Assembly: GCA_035632055.1 (NCBI GenBank) | Contig: DASQHO010000003.1 | Coordinates: 1-25,820, forward strand | DNA length: 25,820 nucleotides | From: REEB95 sp035632055 | GTDB lineage: Bacteria; Pseudomonadota; Alphaproteobacteria; ATCC43930; CGMCC-115725 | Direction: 5' to 3' | Part shown: in pieces, positions 10,743 through 19,246 of the stretch | Layout: each line of letters begins with the position of its first letter | Numbering within the stretch: the stretch's first letter is position 1 | Program-made: the position numbers and the translations under genes | The notes under the pieces: generated by a model | Seen by the model: the letters and a program-made list of their open reading frames with translations, nothing else | Told to the model about the DNA's origin: nothing | The model's database searches: none

Positions 10743-11900
10743 ATGAAGCCGAACTCTCGGCCTGCCAATCCGTCATTTTCATCGGGTCCGTGCGCCAAGC
10801 GCCCAGGCTGGAGCCTGTCTGCTTTGTCGGCCGGCCTGTTCGGCCGCTCGCATCGCTCGAAGCCGGGCAAAGCCAAGCTGAAAGAGGTGGTGGACCGTTC
10901 GCGCCGCCTGCTCAGCGTTCCCCAGGACTATCGCCTTGGCATCGTGCCCGCCTCGGACACCGGCGCGGTCGAGATGGCGATGTGGTCTCTGCTCGGCGCC
11001 CGCGGCGTCGATCTGCTGGCGTGGGAGGTGTTCGGCGAAGGTTGGGCGACCGACGTCGAGAAACAGCTGAAGCTCGCCGATCTGCGCGTGATGCGCGCGC
11101 CCTACGGCACGATCCCCGATCTTGCTAAGGTCGATACCGACCGCGACGTGATCTTTCCATGGAACGGCACGACATCCGGTGCGCGAATCCCGAACGGTGA
11201 CTGGATCAAGGCCGACCGCAAAGGCCTAACAATCTGCGACGCGACGTCCGCTGTCTTCGCGATGGATTTACCGTGGCCGAAGCTCGATGTCGTCACTTGG
11301 TCTTGGCAGAAAGTTCTCGGCGGCGAGGCGGCGCATGGCATGCTCGCGCTATCACCACGCGCGGTCGAGCGCCTCGAGACCTACAAGCCTGCCTGGCCCC
11401 TGCCCAAGATTTTTCGCCTGACCGCGAAGGGCAAGTTCGCCGAAAACGTCTTCCAGGAAGAGACCATCAATACGCCGTCGATGCTGGCGGTCGAAGATGC
11501 GATCGACGGACTCAAATGGGCGGAATCTATCGGCGGCTTTCCGGCGCTCAAGGCACGCGCAGAACGCAATCTCGCAGCGATTGACCGGTGGGTGGCGAAA
11601 TCGAAGTGGATCGCATTCCTGGTCGACGATCCCAAGATCCGTTCCTGCACCTCGGTCTGCCTCAAGGTGGTGGACGACTGGTTCTTGCACCTGGCGCCAG
11701 ACGCCCAACGCGCCCAGGTGAAGCGGATCGAGGCGTTGCTCGACGCCGAGAGCGTGGCCTTCGACATCGCCGGTCATCGCGATGCGCCCCCCGGTTTACG
11801 CATCTGGTGCGGCGCGACCGTCGAGACACGTGACGTCGAGGCGCTCCTGCCGTGGCTCGACTGGGCGTTTGCTGAAATCCGCCGCGCCGCCGCAGCCTGA
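10743..11900 (+). CDS. serC: Phosphoserine aminotransferase SerC (alphaproteobacterial type)
   Basis: PLP enzyme converting 3-phosphohydroxypyruvate and glutamate to phosphoserine, the second step of serine synthesis. The 385-residue product has the N-terminal PSFSSGPCAKRPGW and a cofactor region PASDTGAVEMAMWS. The phosphate-binding NGTTSG lies near 141-146, and the Schiff-base lysine Lys190 sits in WSWQKVLGGE. This sequence type (long, SSGPCAKRPGW start) is the class typical of alphaproteobacteria and methanogens rather than the E. coli type. The gene follows the hairpin leader and lies 15 bp before serA, giving a two-step serine operon. Confidence 0.95.
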   Translation: MKPNSRPANPSFSSGPCAKRPGWSLSALSAGLFGRSHRSKPGKAKLKEVVDRSRRLLSVPQDYRLGIVPASDTGAVEMAMWSLLGARGVDLLAWEVFGEGWATDVEKQLKLADLRVMRAPYGTIPDLAKVDTDRDVIFPWNGTTSGARIPNGDWIKADRKGLTICDATSAVFAMDLPWPKLDVVTWSWQKVLGGEAAHGMLALSPRAVERLETYKPAWPLPKIFRLTAKGKFAENVFQEETINTPSMLAVEDAIDGLKWAESIGGFPALKARAERNLAAIDRWVAKSKWIAFLVDDPKIRSCTSVCLKVVDDWFLHLAPDAQRAQVKRIEALLDAESVAFDIAGHRDAPPGLRIWCGATVETRDVEALLPWLDWAFAEIRRAAAA

Positions 11901-11915
11901 CAGCAGAGCGCCACC

Positions 11916-13493
11916 ATGGCCAAGGTCTTGATTTCCGACGAGTTGAGCCCGCGTGCCGTTGCCGTCTTCAACGAACGCGGCGTCGAGACTGTGGTCAACA
12001 CCAAGCTGGCGCCAGACGAGCTCAAGCGAATCATTAGCGACTTCGATGGCCTCGCCGTGCGCTCGGCCACAAAGGTCACCAGGCCGGTAATCGAAGCGGC
12101 AAAGAAGCTGAGGGTAATTGGCCGCGCCGGCATTGGCGTCGACAATATCGACGTGCCAGCGGCCACGCAGCGTGGCATCGTGGTGATGAATACGCCCTAC
12201 GGCAATTCCATCACAACGGCCGAGCACGCCATCGCGCTGATGCTGGCGCTGGCGCGGCAACTGCCAGCCGCCGACCGCTCGACGCAGGCCGGCAAATGGG
12301 AGAAATCCAAGTTCATGGGCGTCGAACTCACCGGCAAGACGCTCGGCGTCGTCGGCTGCGGCAACGTCGGATCGGTGGTTGCCGACCGCGCCGTCGGCCT
12401 TAAAATGAAGGTCGTCGCCTACGATCCATTCTTGTCTCCCGAACGTGCTATCGCGCTCGGCGTCGAGAAGGTCGAGCTCGATGAGCTGTTGGCGCGGGCG
12501 GATTTCGTCACGCTGCACACGCCGCTGACCGACGCAACGCGCAATATCATCGACGCCACGGCGTTGGCGAAGACCAAGAAGGGCGTACGCCTGATCAACT
12601 GCGCCCGCGGGGGCCTCGTTGTCGAGGCGGATCTGAAGGCGGCGCTCGATTCGGGCCAGGTTGCCGGCGCGGCCATCGACGTGTTTCCGGTCGAGCCGGC
12701 CAAGGAGAACCTGCTATTCGGACATCCGAACGTCGTCGCCACGCCGCATCTCGGCGCGTCGACGACCGAAGCGCAGGAGAATGTCGCGTTACAAATCGCC
12801 GAACAAATGGCGGATTATCTCGTCTCCGGCGCGGTGACCAATGCGCTCAACATGCCGTCGCTCTCGGCCGAGGAGGCGGCGCGCCTCAAGCCCTATATCA
12901 AACTCGTCGAGCAGCTCGGCTCGTTTGCCGGCCAGCTCACCGACGCTGGACTCAAAAGCATCGCCATCGAATATGAAGGCCACGCGGCCGAGCTCAACGT
13001 CAAGCCGCTGACCGCGATTGCGCTCGCCGCACTGCTCGCGCCGCAGCTCGATTCGGTTAATATGGTCAACGTGCCGGTGGTGTGCAAAGAGCGCGGCATT
13101 GCGATCGCCGAAACGCGCAGCACCGAGCCGAGCGATTTCCAGACTTTAATCCGCATCACCGTGCAAGGCGCGAATGGCGCGCGCCGCGTCGCCGGCACCC
13201 TATTTGGTGGTGACCGGCCGCGCATCGTCGATGTCGAAGGCATTGCGCTCGAGGCGGAGCTCGGCTCGCATATGCTGTTCGTCCGCAACCACGACAAGCC
13301 GGGCTTCATCGGCAATCTTGGCAGGACACTGGGCGAGGCGGCGATCAACATTGCGACCTTCCATCTCGGCCGTTCAGCACCCGGTCAGGATGCCATTTGC
13401 CTCATCCAGGTCGATCAGCCGCTCGGCGACTCGCTGCTTGCCAAGGTCCGCGCCATCGACAACGTCGTTCAGGCGAAAGAGCTGCATTTCTAG
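11916..13493 (+). CDS. serA: D-3-phosphoglycerate dehydrogenase SerA
   Basis: NAD-dependent first enzyme of serine synthesis. The 525-residue product is the long form. The catalytic domain includes GRAGIGVDNIDV, and the Rossmann loop is GCGNVG (147-152). The catalytic His278 lies in TPHLGAS. An intervening ASB-like domain (about 320-450) is followed by a C-terminal ACT domain (about 452-525, with HDKPGFIGNLGRTLGE) of the kind used for serine feedback in many family members. The start ATG 11916 follows closely on serC with only a weak GAG-type ribosome site. Confidence 0.97.
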   Translation: MAKVLISDELSPRAVAVFNERGVETVVNTKLAPDELKRIISDFDGLAVRSATKVTRPVIEAAKKLRVIGRAGIGVDNIDVPAATQRGIVVMNTPYGNSITTAEHAIALMLALARQLPAADRSTQAGKWEKSKFMGVELTGKTLGVVGCGNVGSVVADRAVGLKMKVVAYDPFLSPERAIALGVEKVELDELLARADFVTLHTPLTDATRNIIDATALAKTKKGVRLINCARGGLVVEADLKAALDSGQVAGAAIDVFPVEPAKENLLFGHPNVVATPHLGASTTEAQENVALQIAEQMADYLVSGAVTNALNMPSLSAEEAARLKPYIKLVEQLGSFAGQLTDAGLKSIAIEYEGHAAELNVKPLTAIALAALLAPQLDSVNMVNVPVVCKERGIAIAETRSTEPSDFQTLIRITVQGANGARRVAGTLFGGDRPRIVDVEGIALEAELGSHMLFVRNHDKPGFIGNLGRTLGEAAINIATFHLGRSAPGQDAICLIQVDQPLGDSLLAKVRAIDNVVQAKELHF

Positions 13494-13551
13494 GCTGCAA
13501 AGGGGTGCCAAACCTGCTGCAGGATGGTTGCCGCCGCACGCCAAAACCGCT

Positions 13552-14709
13552 ATGTCGGCCCCCGTGAACGAGACGCTCCACAAGGCGCTGCTGCCTGAAG
13601 GCTTGCGCGATCTGCTTCCGCCGGATGCCGGCATCGAGGCTGACGTGGTATCGCGGCTAATGGCGGCGTTGGCGAGCCATGGCTACGAGCGCGTTAAACC
13701 TCCACTCGCCGAGTTCGAGGACAATCTGCTGTCTGGCGCCGGCGCCGCAATGGCCAAAGACACATTCCGCATGATGGATCCGGTGTCACGGCGGATGATC
13801 GGTGTGCGGGCCGACATGACGCCGCAGGTCGCACGCATTGCCGCCAGCCGACTCAAGAAAGCGGCGCGGCCGCTACGGCTTTGCTATGCCGGCCAAGTTC
13901 TGCGCGTCAACGGGAGCCAACTCCGGCCCGAGCGCCAGGTCGGTCAGGTGGGCGCCGAATTTATCGGTCCATCCGAAGTCGGCGCCGACGTTGAAGTGAT
14001 CTTGTTGGCGGCCGAGGCCCTCGGTGGGCTCGGCGTGCAGGGACTTTCAGTTGATCTGACGTTGCCGACGCTGGTGCCGGCGATTTGCCACGCCGCCAAA
14101 CTCCCGCCGGAACAAGTTGACGCCGTGCGCCGCGCGCTCGACCACAAGGACGCCGCCGCTTTGCGTAAGGCCGGCGGCGGGGCTGCCGCATTGCTCGGCA
14201 AGCTCCTCAAAGCTGCTGGCGCGGCGGAGAATTCGCTGGCGAAATTATCGACGCTCGATCTGCCCAAAGCCGCGGCTACAGAACGCGCGCGCCTCGGCGA
14301 CGTCATCGCGCGGGTGAAACGCGCCGATCCCGGCTTGGTCATGACCGTCGATCCGGTCGAGAACCGTGGTTTCGAATACCATACAGGCGTCAGCTTCACG
14401 GTCTTCGCCAAGTCCGTGCGCGGCGAGCTCGGCCGAGGTGGCCGTTACCGCACCGGCGACGGCGCCGGCGAAGACGCCACTGGCTTCACACTTTACACGG
14501 ACACGATCCTGCAGGCGCTGCCGACGCCGCCAACGCCGCGCCGGATCTACGTACCGTTCGATGCCGAAAGCGCCGCTGCCAAGCGCCTGCGCGCCGAAGG
14601 TTGGATCACGGTCGCGGGCCTCGCTGCGGTGCGCGATCCACGCGACGAGGCGAAACGACTGAATTGCGGCCATCTCCTCGATGGCGGCAAGATCGTCGCA
14701 CTGACCTAG
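13552..14709 (+). CDS. hisZ: ATP phosphoribosyltransferase regulatory subunit HisZ
   Basis: Histidyl-tRNA-synthetase-like protein that pairs with short HisG to form the first enzyme of histidine synthesis. The 385-residue product begins LLPEGLRDLLPPDAG. It has FRMMDPVSRRMIGVRADMTPQVARIA, matching HisRS motif 2 surroundings, then RLCYAGQVLR and RPERQVGQVGAEFIG. GFEYHTGVSFTVF stands in place of the HisRS histidine-binding signature. It lacks the anticodon-binding domain, which separates it from HisS. The start ATG 13552 is inferred from where homology begins, because no good ribosome site is visible; an in-frame TTG at 13528 is the alternative. No other histidine gene is nearby, and purA follows after 18 bp. 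Confidence 0.9.
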   Translation: MSAPVNETLHKALLPEGLRDLLPPDAGIEADVVSRLMAALASHGYERVKPPLAEFEDNLLSGAGAAMAKDTFRMMDPVSRRMIGVRADMTPQVARIAASRLKKAARPLRLCYAGQVLRVNGSQLRPERQVGQVGAEFIGPSEVGADVEVILLAAEALGGLGVQGLSVDLTLPTLVPAICHAAKLPPEQVDAVRRALDHKDAAALRKAGGGAAALLGKLLKAAGAAENSLAKLSTLDLPKAAATERARLGDVIARVKRADPGLVMTVDPVENRGFEYHTGVSFTVFAKSVRGELGRGGRYRTGDGAGEDATGFTLYTDTILQALPTPPTPRRIYVPFDAESAAAKRLRAEGWITVAGLAAVRDPRDEAKRLNCGHLLDGGKIVALT

Positions 14710-14727
14710 GGCGCCGGAGATCAATTC

Positions 14728-16020
14728 ATGGCCAATGTTGCAGTCATCGGCGCTCAATGGGGCGACGAGGGTAAAGGGAAGATCGTCGATTGGCTAAGCG
14801 AGCGCGCCGACGTCGTGGTGCGTTTTCAGGGTGGCCACAATGCCGGCCACACGCTGGTCATCGGCAACGTCGAATATCGGCTCAGCCTGCTGCCGTCGGG
14901 CGTGGCGCGTCCCGGCAAACTGTCGATCATCGGTAATGGTGTCGTGGTCGATCCCTGGGCGCTCATCAAGGAAATAGAGAACATCGCGGCCAAGGGCGTC
15001 ACCGTCACGCCGGCAAGCTTGCGCGTTGCCGAGAATGCGACGCTGATCCTGCCGTCACACGGGCAGCTCGACCGTGCGCGCGAAGAGGCGCGCGGCGCTT
15101 ACAAAATCGGCACCACTGGCCGCGGTATCGGCCCGGCCTATGAGGACAAGGTCGGCCGCCGGGCGCTGCGGCTGTGCGATCTCGCCGATCCGGCGACTTT
15201 GCCGACCAAACTCGATGCCTTGCTACTGCACCACAACGCGCTGCTGCGCGGCCTTGGCGCGCCTGAGGTCGAGCGCGAGCCGCTGCTCAATTCGTTGCTC
15301 CAGATCGCGCCCAAGGTCCTGCCCTATGCCGACCGCGTATGGCAGCGGCTCGACGAAGCGCGCCGTGCCAACAAGCGCATCCTGTTTGAAGGCGCTCAGG
15401 GCGTGATGCTCGACGTCGACCATGGCACCTATCCTTATGTGACGTCATCGCATACCCATCCGGGCGAGGCGGCGTCCGGCGCCGGCACGGGCCACGCGGC
15501 GATCGGCTATGTCCTTGGCATCACCAAGGCGTACACGACGCGCGTCGGCAGCGGGCCGTTTCCGACCGAACTCACCGACAAGATCGGCCAGACGCTCGGC
15601 GAGCGCGGCCGCGAATTCGGTGTCGTCACCGGCCGCAAGCGCCGCTGCGGCTGGTTCGACGCAGTCATGGTCCGGCAAGCGGTCAAGACCGCAGGCGTCG
15701 ACGGCCTCGCGCTCACCAAGCTCGACGTGCTCGATGGATTCAAAGAGATCAAGGTGTGCACCGGTTACCGGCTGGAAGGCGAGATTCTCGATTATCTGCC
15801 GGCCGGTACGAGCCAGCAGGCGGCGGTCGAGCCGGTCTACGAGACGATCGAGGGCTGGAGTGAGAGTACGCGCGGCGCCCGTCGCTGGGCCGACCTGCCG
15901 GCAGTGGCGATCAAATACATCCGCCGGATCGAGGAACTCGTCGGTGCGCCGGTGGCGCTGCTGTCGACCAGCCCGGAACGCGAAGACACCATCTTGATGC
16001 ACGACCCCTTCGCGGGGTGA
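14728..16020 (+). CDS. purA: Adenylosuccinate synthetase PurA
   Basis: Joins IMP and aspartate using GTP, committing IMP to AMP synthesis. The 430-residue product has the P-loop-like GAQWGDEGKGK (8-18) with catalytic Asp13, and His41 in GHNAGHT, both at the numbering known for E. coli. It also has the IMP-binding GTTGRGIGPAYEDK, the aspartate and GTP regions TRVGSGPFPTEL and GRKRRCGWFD, and the C-terminal guanine-binding STSPERED. GGAG lies upstream of the ATG. A short stem (ACCCC with GGGGT, 16004-16018) covers the 3' end but has no T-tract. Confidence 0.98.
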   Translation: MANVAVIGAQWGDEGKGKIVDWLSERADVVVRFQGGHNAGHTLVIGNVEYRLSLLPSGVARPGKLSIIGNGVVVDPWALIKEIENIAAKGVTVTPASLRVAENATLILPSHGQLDRAREEARGAYKIGTTGRGIGPAYEDKVGRRALRLCDLADPATLPTKLDALLLHHNALLRGLGAPEVEREPLLNSLLQIAPKVLPYADRVWQRLDEARRANKRILFEGAQGVMLDVDHGTYPYVTSSHTHPGEAASGAGTGHAAIGYVLGITKAYTTRVGSGPFPTELTDKIGQTLGERGREFGVVTGRKRRCGWFDAVMVRQAVKTAGVDGLALTKLDVLDGFKEIKVCTGYRLEGEILDYLPAGTSQQAAVEPVYETIEGWSESTRGARRWADLPAVAIKYIRRIEELVGAPVALLSTSPEREDTILMHDPFAG

Positions 16021-16028
16021 AGGGCACG

Positions 16029-16691
16029 TCAGACCTTGGCGGTGGCCCGCGCCGTGCGTAGGCGCGCGGCGATATAACCTTCGACGGTCTCCGATAAAGT
16101 ATCGAGGCGGTCGGTGAAGAAATGATCGGCGCCCGCGATCTGGCGATATTCGACCTTGAGCGATCGCTGCTTCTGCAGGCGCTGCGCGAGGTCCTTCACG
16201 CCTTCGGGTGCAACGATCTGGTCCTTGTCGCCCTGGACGATGAGACCCGCCGCTGGCGGTCGCGTCAGGAAGTTGAAGTCGACCAGATTGACCGGCGGCG
16301 CCACGGCAACGAAGGCGTCCGATTCCGGTCGCCGCGCCAGCAGCTGCAACGCGATCCACGCGCCAAACGAAAAACCGGCGATCCAGCATTGTTCCGCATC
16401 GGGATTGTTGTTTTGAAACCAATCGAGTGCAGCTGCCGCGTCCGCCAGTTCGCCTTCGCCATTGCCGTAGCTGCCTTGGCTCTTGCCGACACCGCGGAAA
16501 TTGAACCGCAGTGCCGCAAACCCCTGTCGTGCGAAGGCATGAAACAGGGTGTAGACCACCTTGTTGTGCATCGTGCCGCCATGCTGCGGATGCGGGTGGA
16601 GGATCAGCGCCAGCGGTGCGTTTTCGACCCGCGACGGGTGATAGCGCGCCTCGAGCCGGCCCGCCGGGCCGGTCAGAACCAATTCAGGCAT
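16029..16691 (-). CDS. Alpha/beta hydrolase (dienelactone-hydrolase-like)
   Basis: Cytoplasmic serine hydrolase of unknown substrate, 220 residues. The nucleophile elbow is GFSFG with Ser108. The acid is likely Asp155 or Asp157 in QGDKDQIV, and the base is His190 in GADHFF. The N-terminal LILHPHPQHGGTMHNKVV and NFRGVGKSQGSY are characteristic of a small bacterial hydrolase subfamily seen in many proteobacteria next to unrelated genes. There is no signal peptide. It converges on purA with an 8-bp gap and is divergent from the cysE operon. No substrate or pathway can be read from context. Confidence 0.87.
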   Translation of the reverse strand: MPELVLTGPAGRLEARYHPSRVENAPLALILHPHPQHGGTMHNKVVYTLFHAFARQGFAALRFNFRGVGKSQGSYGNGEGELADAAAALDWFQNNNPDAEQCWIAGFSFGAWIALQLLARRPESDAFVAVAPPVNLVDFNFLTRPPAAGLIVQGDKDQIVAPEGVKDLAQRLQKQRSLKVEYRQIAGADHFFTDRLDTLSETVEGYIAARLRTARATAKV

Positions 16692-16767
16692 GATGAAGCT
16701 TTAACCCAGTAGCAAACTCGGGATTGAAACCACATATTCGTTGCGACACACCGACAAAAACGGCCAA

Positions 16768-16792
16768 GAAGTTGACCATTCTACTCGGGATA
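16768..16792. promoter_or_regulatory. Candidate IscR type-1 operator
   Basis: The 25-bp segment contains GTTGACC, a short T-rich spacer, then TACTCGGG. Compared by eye with the E. coli type-1 IscR consensus, about 18 of 25 positions agree, mainly the inner GAC and TCGG half-site cores. It overlaps the -35 element and spacer of the promoter below and lies upstream of an operon that contains iscR, as expected for autorepression by [2Fe-2S]-IscR. Binding is inferred. Confidence 0.5.
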
Positions 16793-16800
16793 GATATAGT
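16772..16800 (+). promoter_or_regulatory. Promoter of the cysE-iscR-isc operon
   Basis: TTGACC (16772-16777) and TATAGT (16795-16800) are separated by 17 bp, each matching sigma70 consensus at five of six positions. The predicted start near 16807 leaves a leader of about 85 bases before the cysE ATG at 16891. It is the best promoter match I noticed in the window. No promoter-sized gap occurs between cysE and mnmA, so it probably drives all of them. Confidence 0.7.
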
Positions 16801-16890
16801 CTCGGCCCCACGCCCAGCAAGGCGCGACTGCGGGTTTTCCGCCGTCATTCCGCCGCAGGCGTGCGGATCATATATCAACCGGAGCCCAAA

Positions 16891-17604
16891 ATGTTGAAGG
16901 CTTTGCGCGAGGAAATCGACACGATCCTGCGGCTCGATCCGGCGGCGCGCTCGCGCCTCGAGATCGTGCTCGCCTATCCCGGCTTTCATGCTGTCGTATT
17001 CCATCGCCTTGCCAATTGGCTCTGGCGGCACGGGTTGCTCGTACTGGCGCGCTTTGTTTCGAATCTGGCCCGTATGCTGACGCTGATCGAAATTCACCCG
17101 GCAGCGACAATCGGTCGCCGCCTGTTTATCGATCACGGCGCCGGGGTGGTCATCGGCGAGACGACCGAGATCGGCGACGATGTTACGCTTTATCAGGGTG
17201 TGACACTCGGCGGCACGACTGTCAGCCGCGGTAAGCGTCACCCGACGCTCGAAAATGGCGTCATCGTCGGCGCTGGCGCCAAGATCCTGGGCGGATTCAC
17301 GGTGGGTACCGGCGCGCGGGTTGGTGCCAATGCCGTTGTGCTGCATGCAGTCGCGCCAGGGGAATCGGTGGCCGGCATTCCCGCGCGGCCGATCGGTGTC
17401 AGCCACGAAACGCGCAAGGAATTTCTCCCCTATGGGACGCCGTGCGAAGACCTGCCCGATCCGATTGCGCGGTGTGTCGCCAGCCTGATGGACGAAGTCG
17501 CCTATCTCAAGCAGCGCCTGGTCGAGATCGAGCGCAAGGCCGAGTTTCCCGCCGAAGAGGTGCCGGCCGAAGCGCGCGCGGCCCGTCCCAGCCGGCGGAT
17601 TTAG
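16891..17604 (+). CDS. cysE: Serine O-acetyltransferase CysE (short form)
   Basis: Acetylates serine with acetyl-CoA to give O-acetylserine for cysteine synthesis. The 237-residue product is the short form without the extended N-terminal domain of the E. coli enzyme. The left-handed beta-helix hexapeptide repeats begin at IHPAATIGRRLFIDHGAGVVIGE, with catalytic His82. VTLGGTT and RHPTLENGVIVGAGAKILG continue the helix. An acidic Glu67 stands where E. coli has the catalytic Asp, as in other short CysE proteins. ATG 16891 has GGAG at 6-bp spacing. An in-frame TTG at 16741 would run through the promoter, so it is rejected. It is the first gene of the isc operon, providing cysteine for the desulfurases. 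Confidence 0.94.
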   Translation: MLKALREEIDTILRLDPAARSRLEIVLAYPGFHAVVFHRLANWLWRHGLLVLARFVSNLARMLTLIEIHPAATIGRRLFIDHGAGVVIGETTEIGDDVTLYQGVTLGGTTVSRGKRHPTLENGVIVGAGAKILGGFTVGTGARVGANAVVLHAVAPGESVAGIPARPIGVSHETRKEFLPYGTPCEDLPDPIARCVASLMDEVAYLKQRLVEIERKAEFPAEEVPAEARAARPSRRI

Positions 17605-17622
17605 TGGGCGTGGAGAACTGAT

Positions 17623-18114
17623 ATGAGGCTTAGCACCAAAGGACGTTATGCGGTGATGGCGTTGGTCGATATCGCCAAGCACGCGCAAGGCACGCCGATT
17701 ACCCTGGCCGAGATCGCCGAGCGGCAGTTGATTTCGCTGTCGTATCTGGAGCAACTCTTTGCCAAGCTGCGCACCGCCGGTCTGGTCAAGAGCGTGCGCG
17801 GCCCGGGTGGTGGCTATCTGTTGGCGCGCGGCGCCGATGGCACCCGTATCTCGGACATCATTCTCGCGGTTGACGAGCCGATCCGCACGACGCGCTGTAC
17901 GCCTGGCGCGCCGATTGGCTGCAGCGGCAATCAGAGCCGCTGCCTGACGCACGATCTGTGGGAGGAACTCGGCAACCAGATCCGGCTCTATCTGAGCTCC
18001 GTCACGCTCGCAGACGTCGTCGCCAACCGGCTCTTGGGACGCAGCGGCGCCCTGCACCGCGAACGCGCCGATCAGGAAGCGGCGGAAACCGCGCCGACCA
18101 TCGCCGCGCAATAG
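17623..18114 (+). CDS. iscR: Fe-S cluster-sensing Rrf2 regulator IscR
   Basis: Transcription factor that senses [2Fe-2S] clusters and tunes Fe-S assembly genes. The 163-residue product has the Rrf2 winged helix (MRLSTKGRYAVMALVDIA, recognition helix SLSYLEQLFAKLR, wing VRGPGGGYLLA). The cluster-binding set is Cys92, Cys100, Cys107 and His110 in the CTPGAPIGC and CLTHDLW segments, with the spacing usual in alphaproteobacteria. The C-terminal tail from about 140 is extra and low in conservation. It lies 18 bp after cysE without its own promoter space, which fits autoregulation through the operator upstream of cysE. Confidence 0.95.
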   Translation: MRLSTKGRYAVMALVDIAKHAQGTPITLAEIAERQLISLSYLEQLFAKLRTAGLVKSVRGPGGGYLLARGADGTRISDIILAVDEPIRTTRCTPGAPIGCSGNQSRCLTHDLWEELGNQIRLYLSSVTLADVVANRLLGRSGALHRERADQEAAETAPTIAAQ

Positions 18115-18130
18115 CGCCCCAGGTTTCGCC

Positions 18131-19246
18131 GTGAACGCCCGTTTGTCCTATCTCGATTGGAATGCGACCGCGCCCGTGCGGCCCGAGGCCGCGGCGGCAG
18201 TGGCGCAGGCCTTGGCGACAATCGGCAACGCCTCGTCGGTCCACCGCGCTGGGCGCGCCGCGCGGAAGTTGCTGGAGGCCGCGCGCGCGAATGTTGCGGC
18301 ACTGGTCGGTGCGCATGCCGAGGACGTTGTATTCACGTCGGGTGGCACCGAAGCCAACGCGCTGGTCCTGCAAGCCTTTCCTGCCCGGCGTGTCTTGACG
18401 TCGGCGCTTGAGCACGATTCCGTCCTTGCCAACGCCCCGGAAGCGGAGCGGGTACCGGCGACACGCAATGGCCTTGTCGACCTGAAGGCGTTGGAAAGAC
18501 TGCTCGCTGCCGATTCTAGGCCGGCACTTGTGTCGCTCATGTTCGCGAACAACGAAACTGGCGCCATTCAGCCGATTGCCGAGGCGGCGGATATCGCCCG
18601 TCAGCATCGCGCACTGATCCACTGCGACGCTGTCCAGGTCGCGGGCCGGCAACCGATCGACATGGGGCGGCTCAACTGCGATCTGATGACGCTGTCGGCA
18701 CATAAGCTCGGTGGGCCTATGGGTATCGGAGCCCTCGTCGCCGCCGGCGGCCTCGAAATCGTGCCGCTGATCCGCGGCGGCGGCCAGGAACGCAACCGGC
18801 GCGCCGGTACCGAAAATCTGCCCGGCATCGCCGGCTTCGGCGCGGCAGCGCGCGCTGCAATCGCGGGCACCAAGGAATGGGACGCGGTCGCGGCACTGCG
18901 TGCACAGGCCGAAGCACGGCTGTCGGCGATTTCGCCGGATGCCGTGGTTTACGCCGCTGCGGCGCCCCGCCTGCCGAATACGATCTGCATCTCGATGCCG
19001 GGCGTGCCGGCTGCGACCCAGGTCATGGCCCTCGATCTCGCAGGCGTCATGGTCAGCGCGGGCGCCGCTTGCTCGTCGGGCAAGGTGCGCCGCAGCCACG
19101 TGCTTGACGCCATGGGCGTACCGGAGCGCGATGCCGAATGCGCTATCCGCATCAGTCTGGGCTGGAGCACGACCGAAGCCGAGATCGACCACCTTGTGGA
19201 CGCGTGGGGTGCGCTTTACGCGCGGACGCGAGTATCAGCCGCATGA
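18131..19246 (+). CDS. Cysteine desulfurase, NifS-like (first of two)
   Basis: PLP-dependent enzyme releasing sulfur from cysteine as an enzyme persulfide. The 371-residue product has YLDWNATAPV at the start, His95 in LEHDSV, NNETGAIQPI, Asp166 in HCDAVQ, the Schiff-base Lys192 in SAHKLGGPMG, and the catalytic Cys314 in SAGAACSSGK. The start is GTG. It is shorter than and clearly different from the IscS encoded next, resembling the desulfurase found after iscR in many alphaproteobacterial isc/suf operons. Its stop overlaps the iscS ATG as ATGA. All catalytic residues are present, so it is likely active; its sulfur acceptor is unknown. Confidence 0.92.
   Translation: MNARLSYLDWNATAPVRPEAAAAVAQALATIGNASSVHRAGRAARKLLEAARANVAALVGAHAEDVVFTSGGTEANALVLQAFPARRVLTSALEHDSVLANAPEAERVPATRNGLVDLKALERLLAADSRPALVSLMFANNETGAIQPIAEAADIARQHRALIHCDAVQVAGRQPIDMGRLNCDLMTLSAHKLGGPMGIGALVAAGGLEIVPLIRGGGQERNRRAGTENLPGIAGFGAAARAAIAGTKEWDAVAALRAQAEARLSAISPDAVVYAAAAPRLPNTICISMPGVPAATQVMALDLAGVMVSAGAACSSGKVRRSHVLDAMGVPERDAECAIRISLGWSTTEAEIDHLVDAWGALYARTRVSAA

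Noticed and set aside
13174..13551. Upstream extension of the HisZ frame into serA
   Set aside because: It runs antiparallel in sense to the SerA reading frame choice and has no HisZ similarity; homology starts near 13552.
16004..16024. Hairpin at the purA end as a terminator
   Set aside because: The stem is short, lies mostly inside coding sequence and no T-tract follows on either strand.
15445..16422. 325-codon minus-strand open frame across the purA end and hydrolase
   Set aside because: Overlaps purA antisense and the real hydrolase in another frame; the hydrolase frame carries the Ser-Asp-His residues.
16741..16890. In-frame TTG extension of CysE by 50 residues
   Set aside because: It would translate through the promoter elements, and family homology starts at the ATG at 16891, which has a good ribosome site.
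18002..19192. 396-codon minus-strand open frame opposite the NifS-like gene
   Set aside because: Antisense shadow of a gene with complete catalytic residues; no domain seen.
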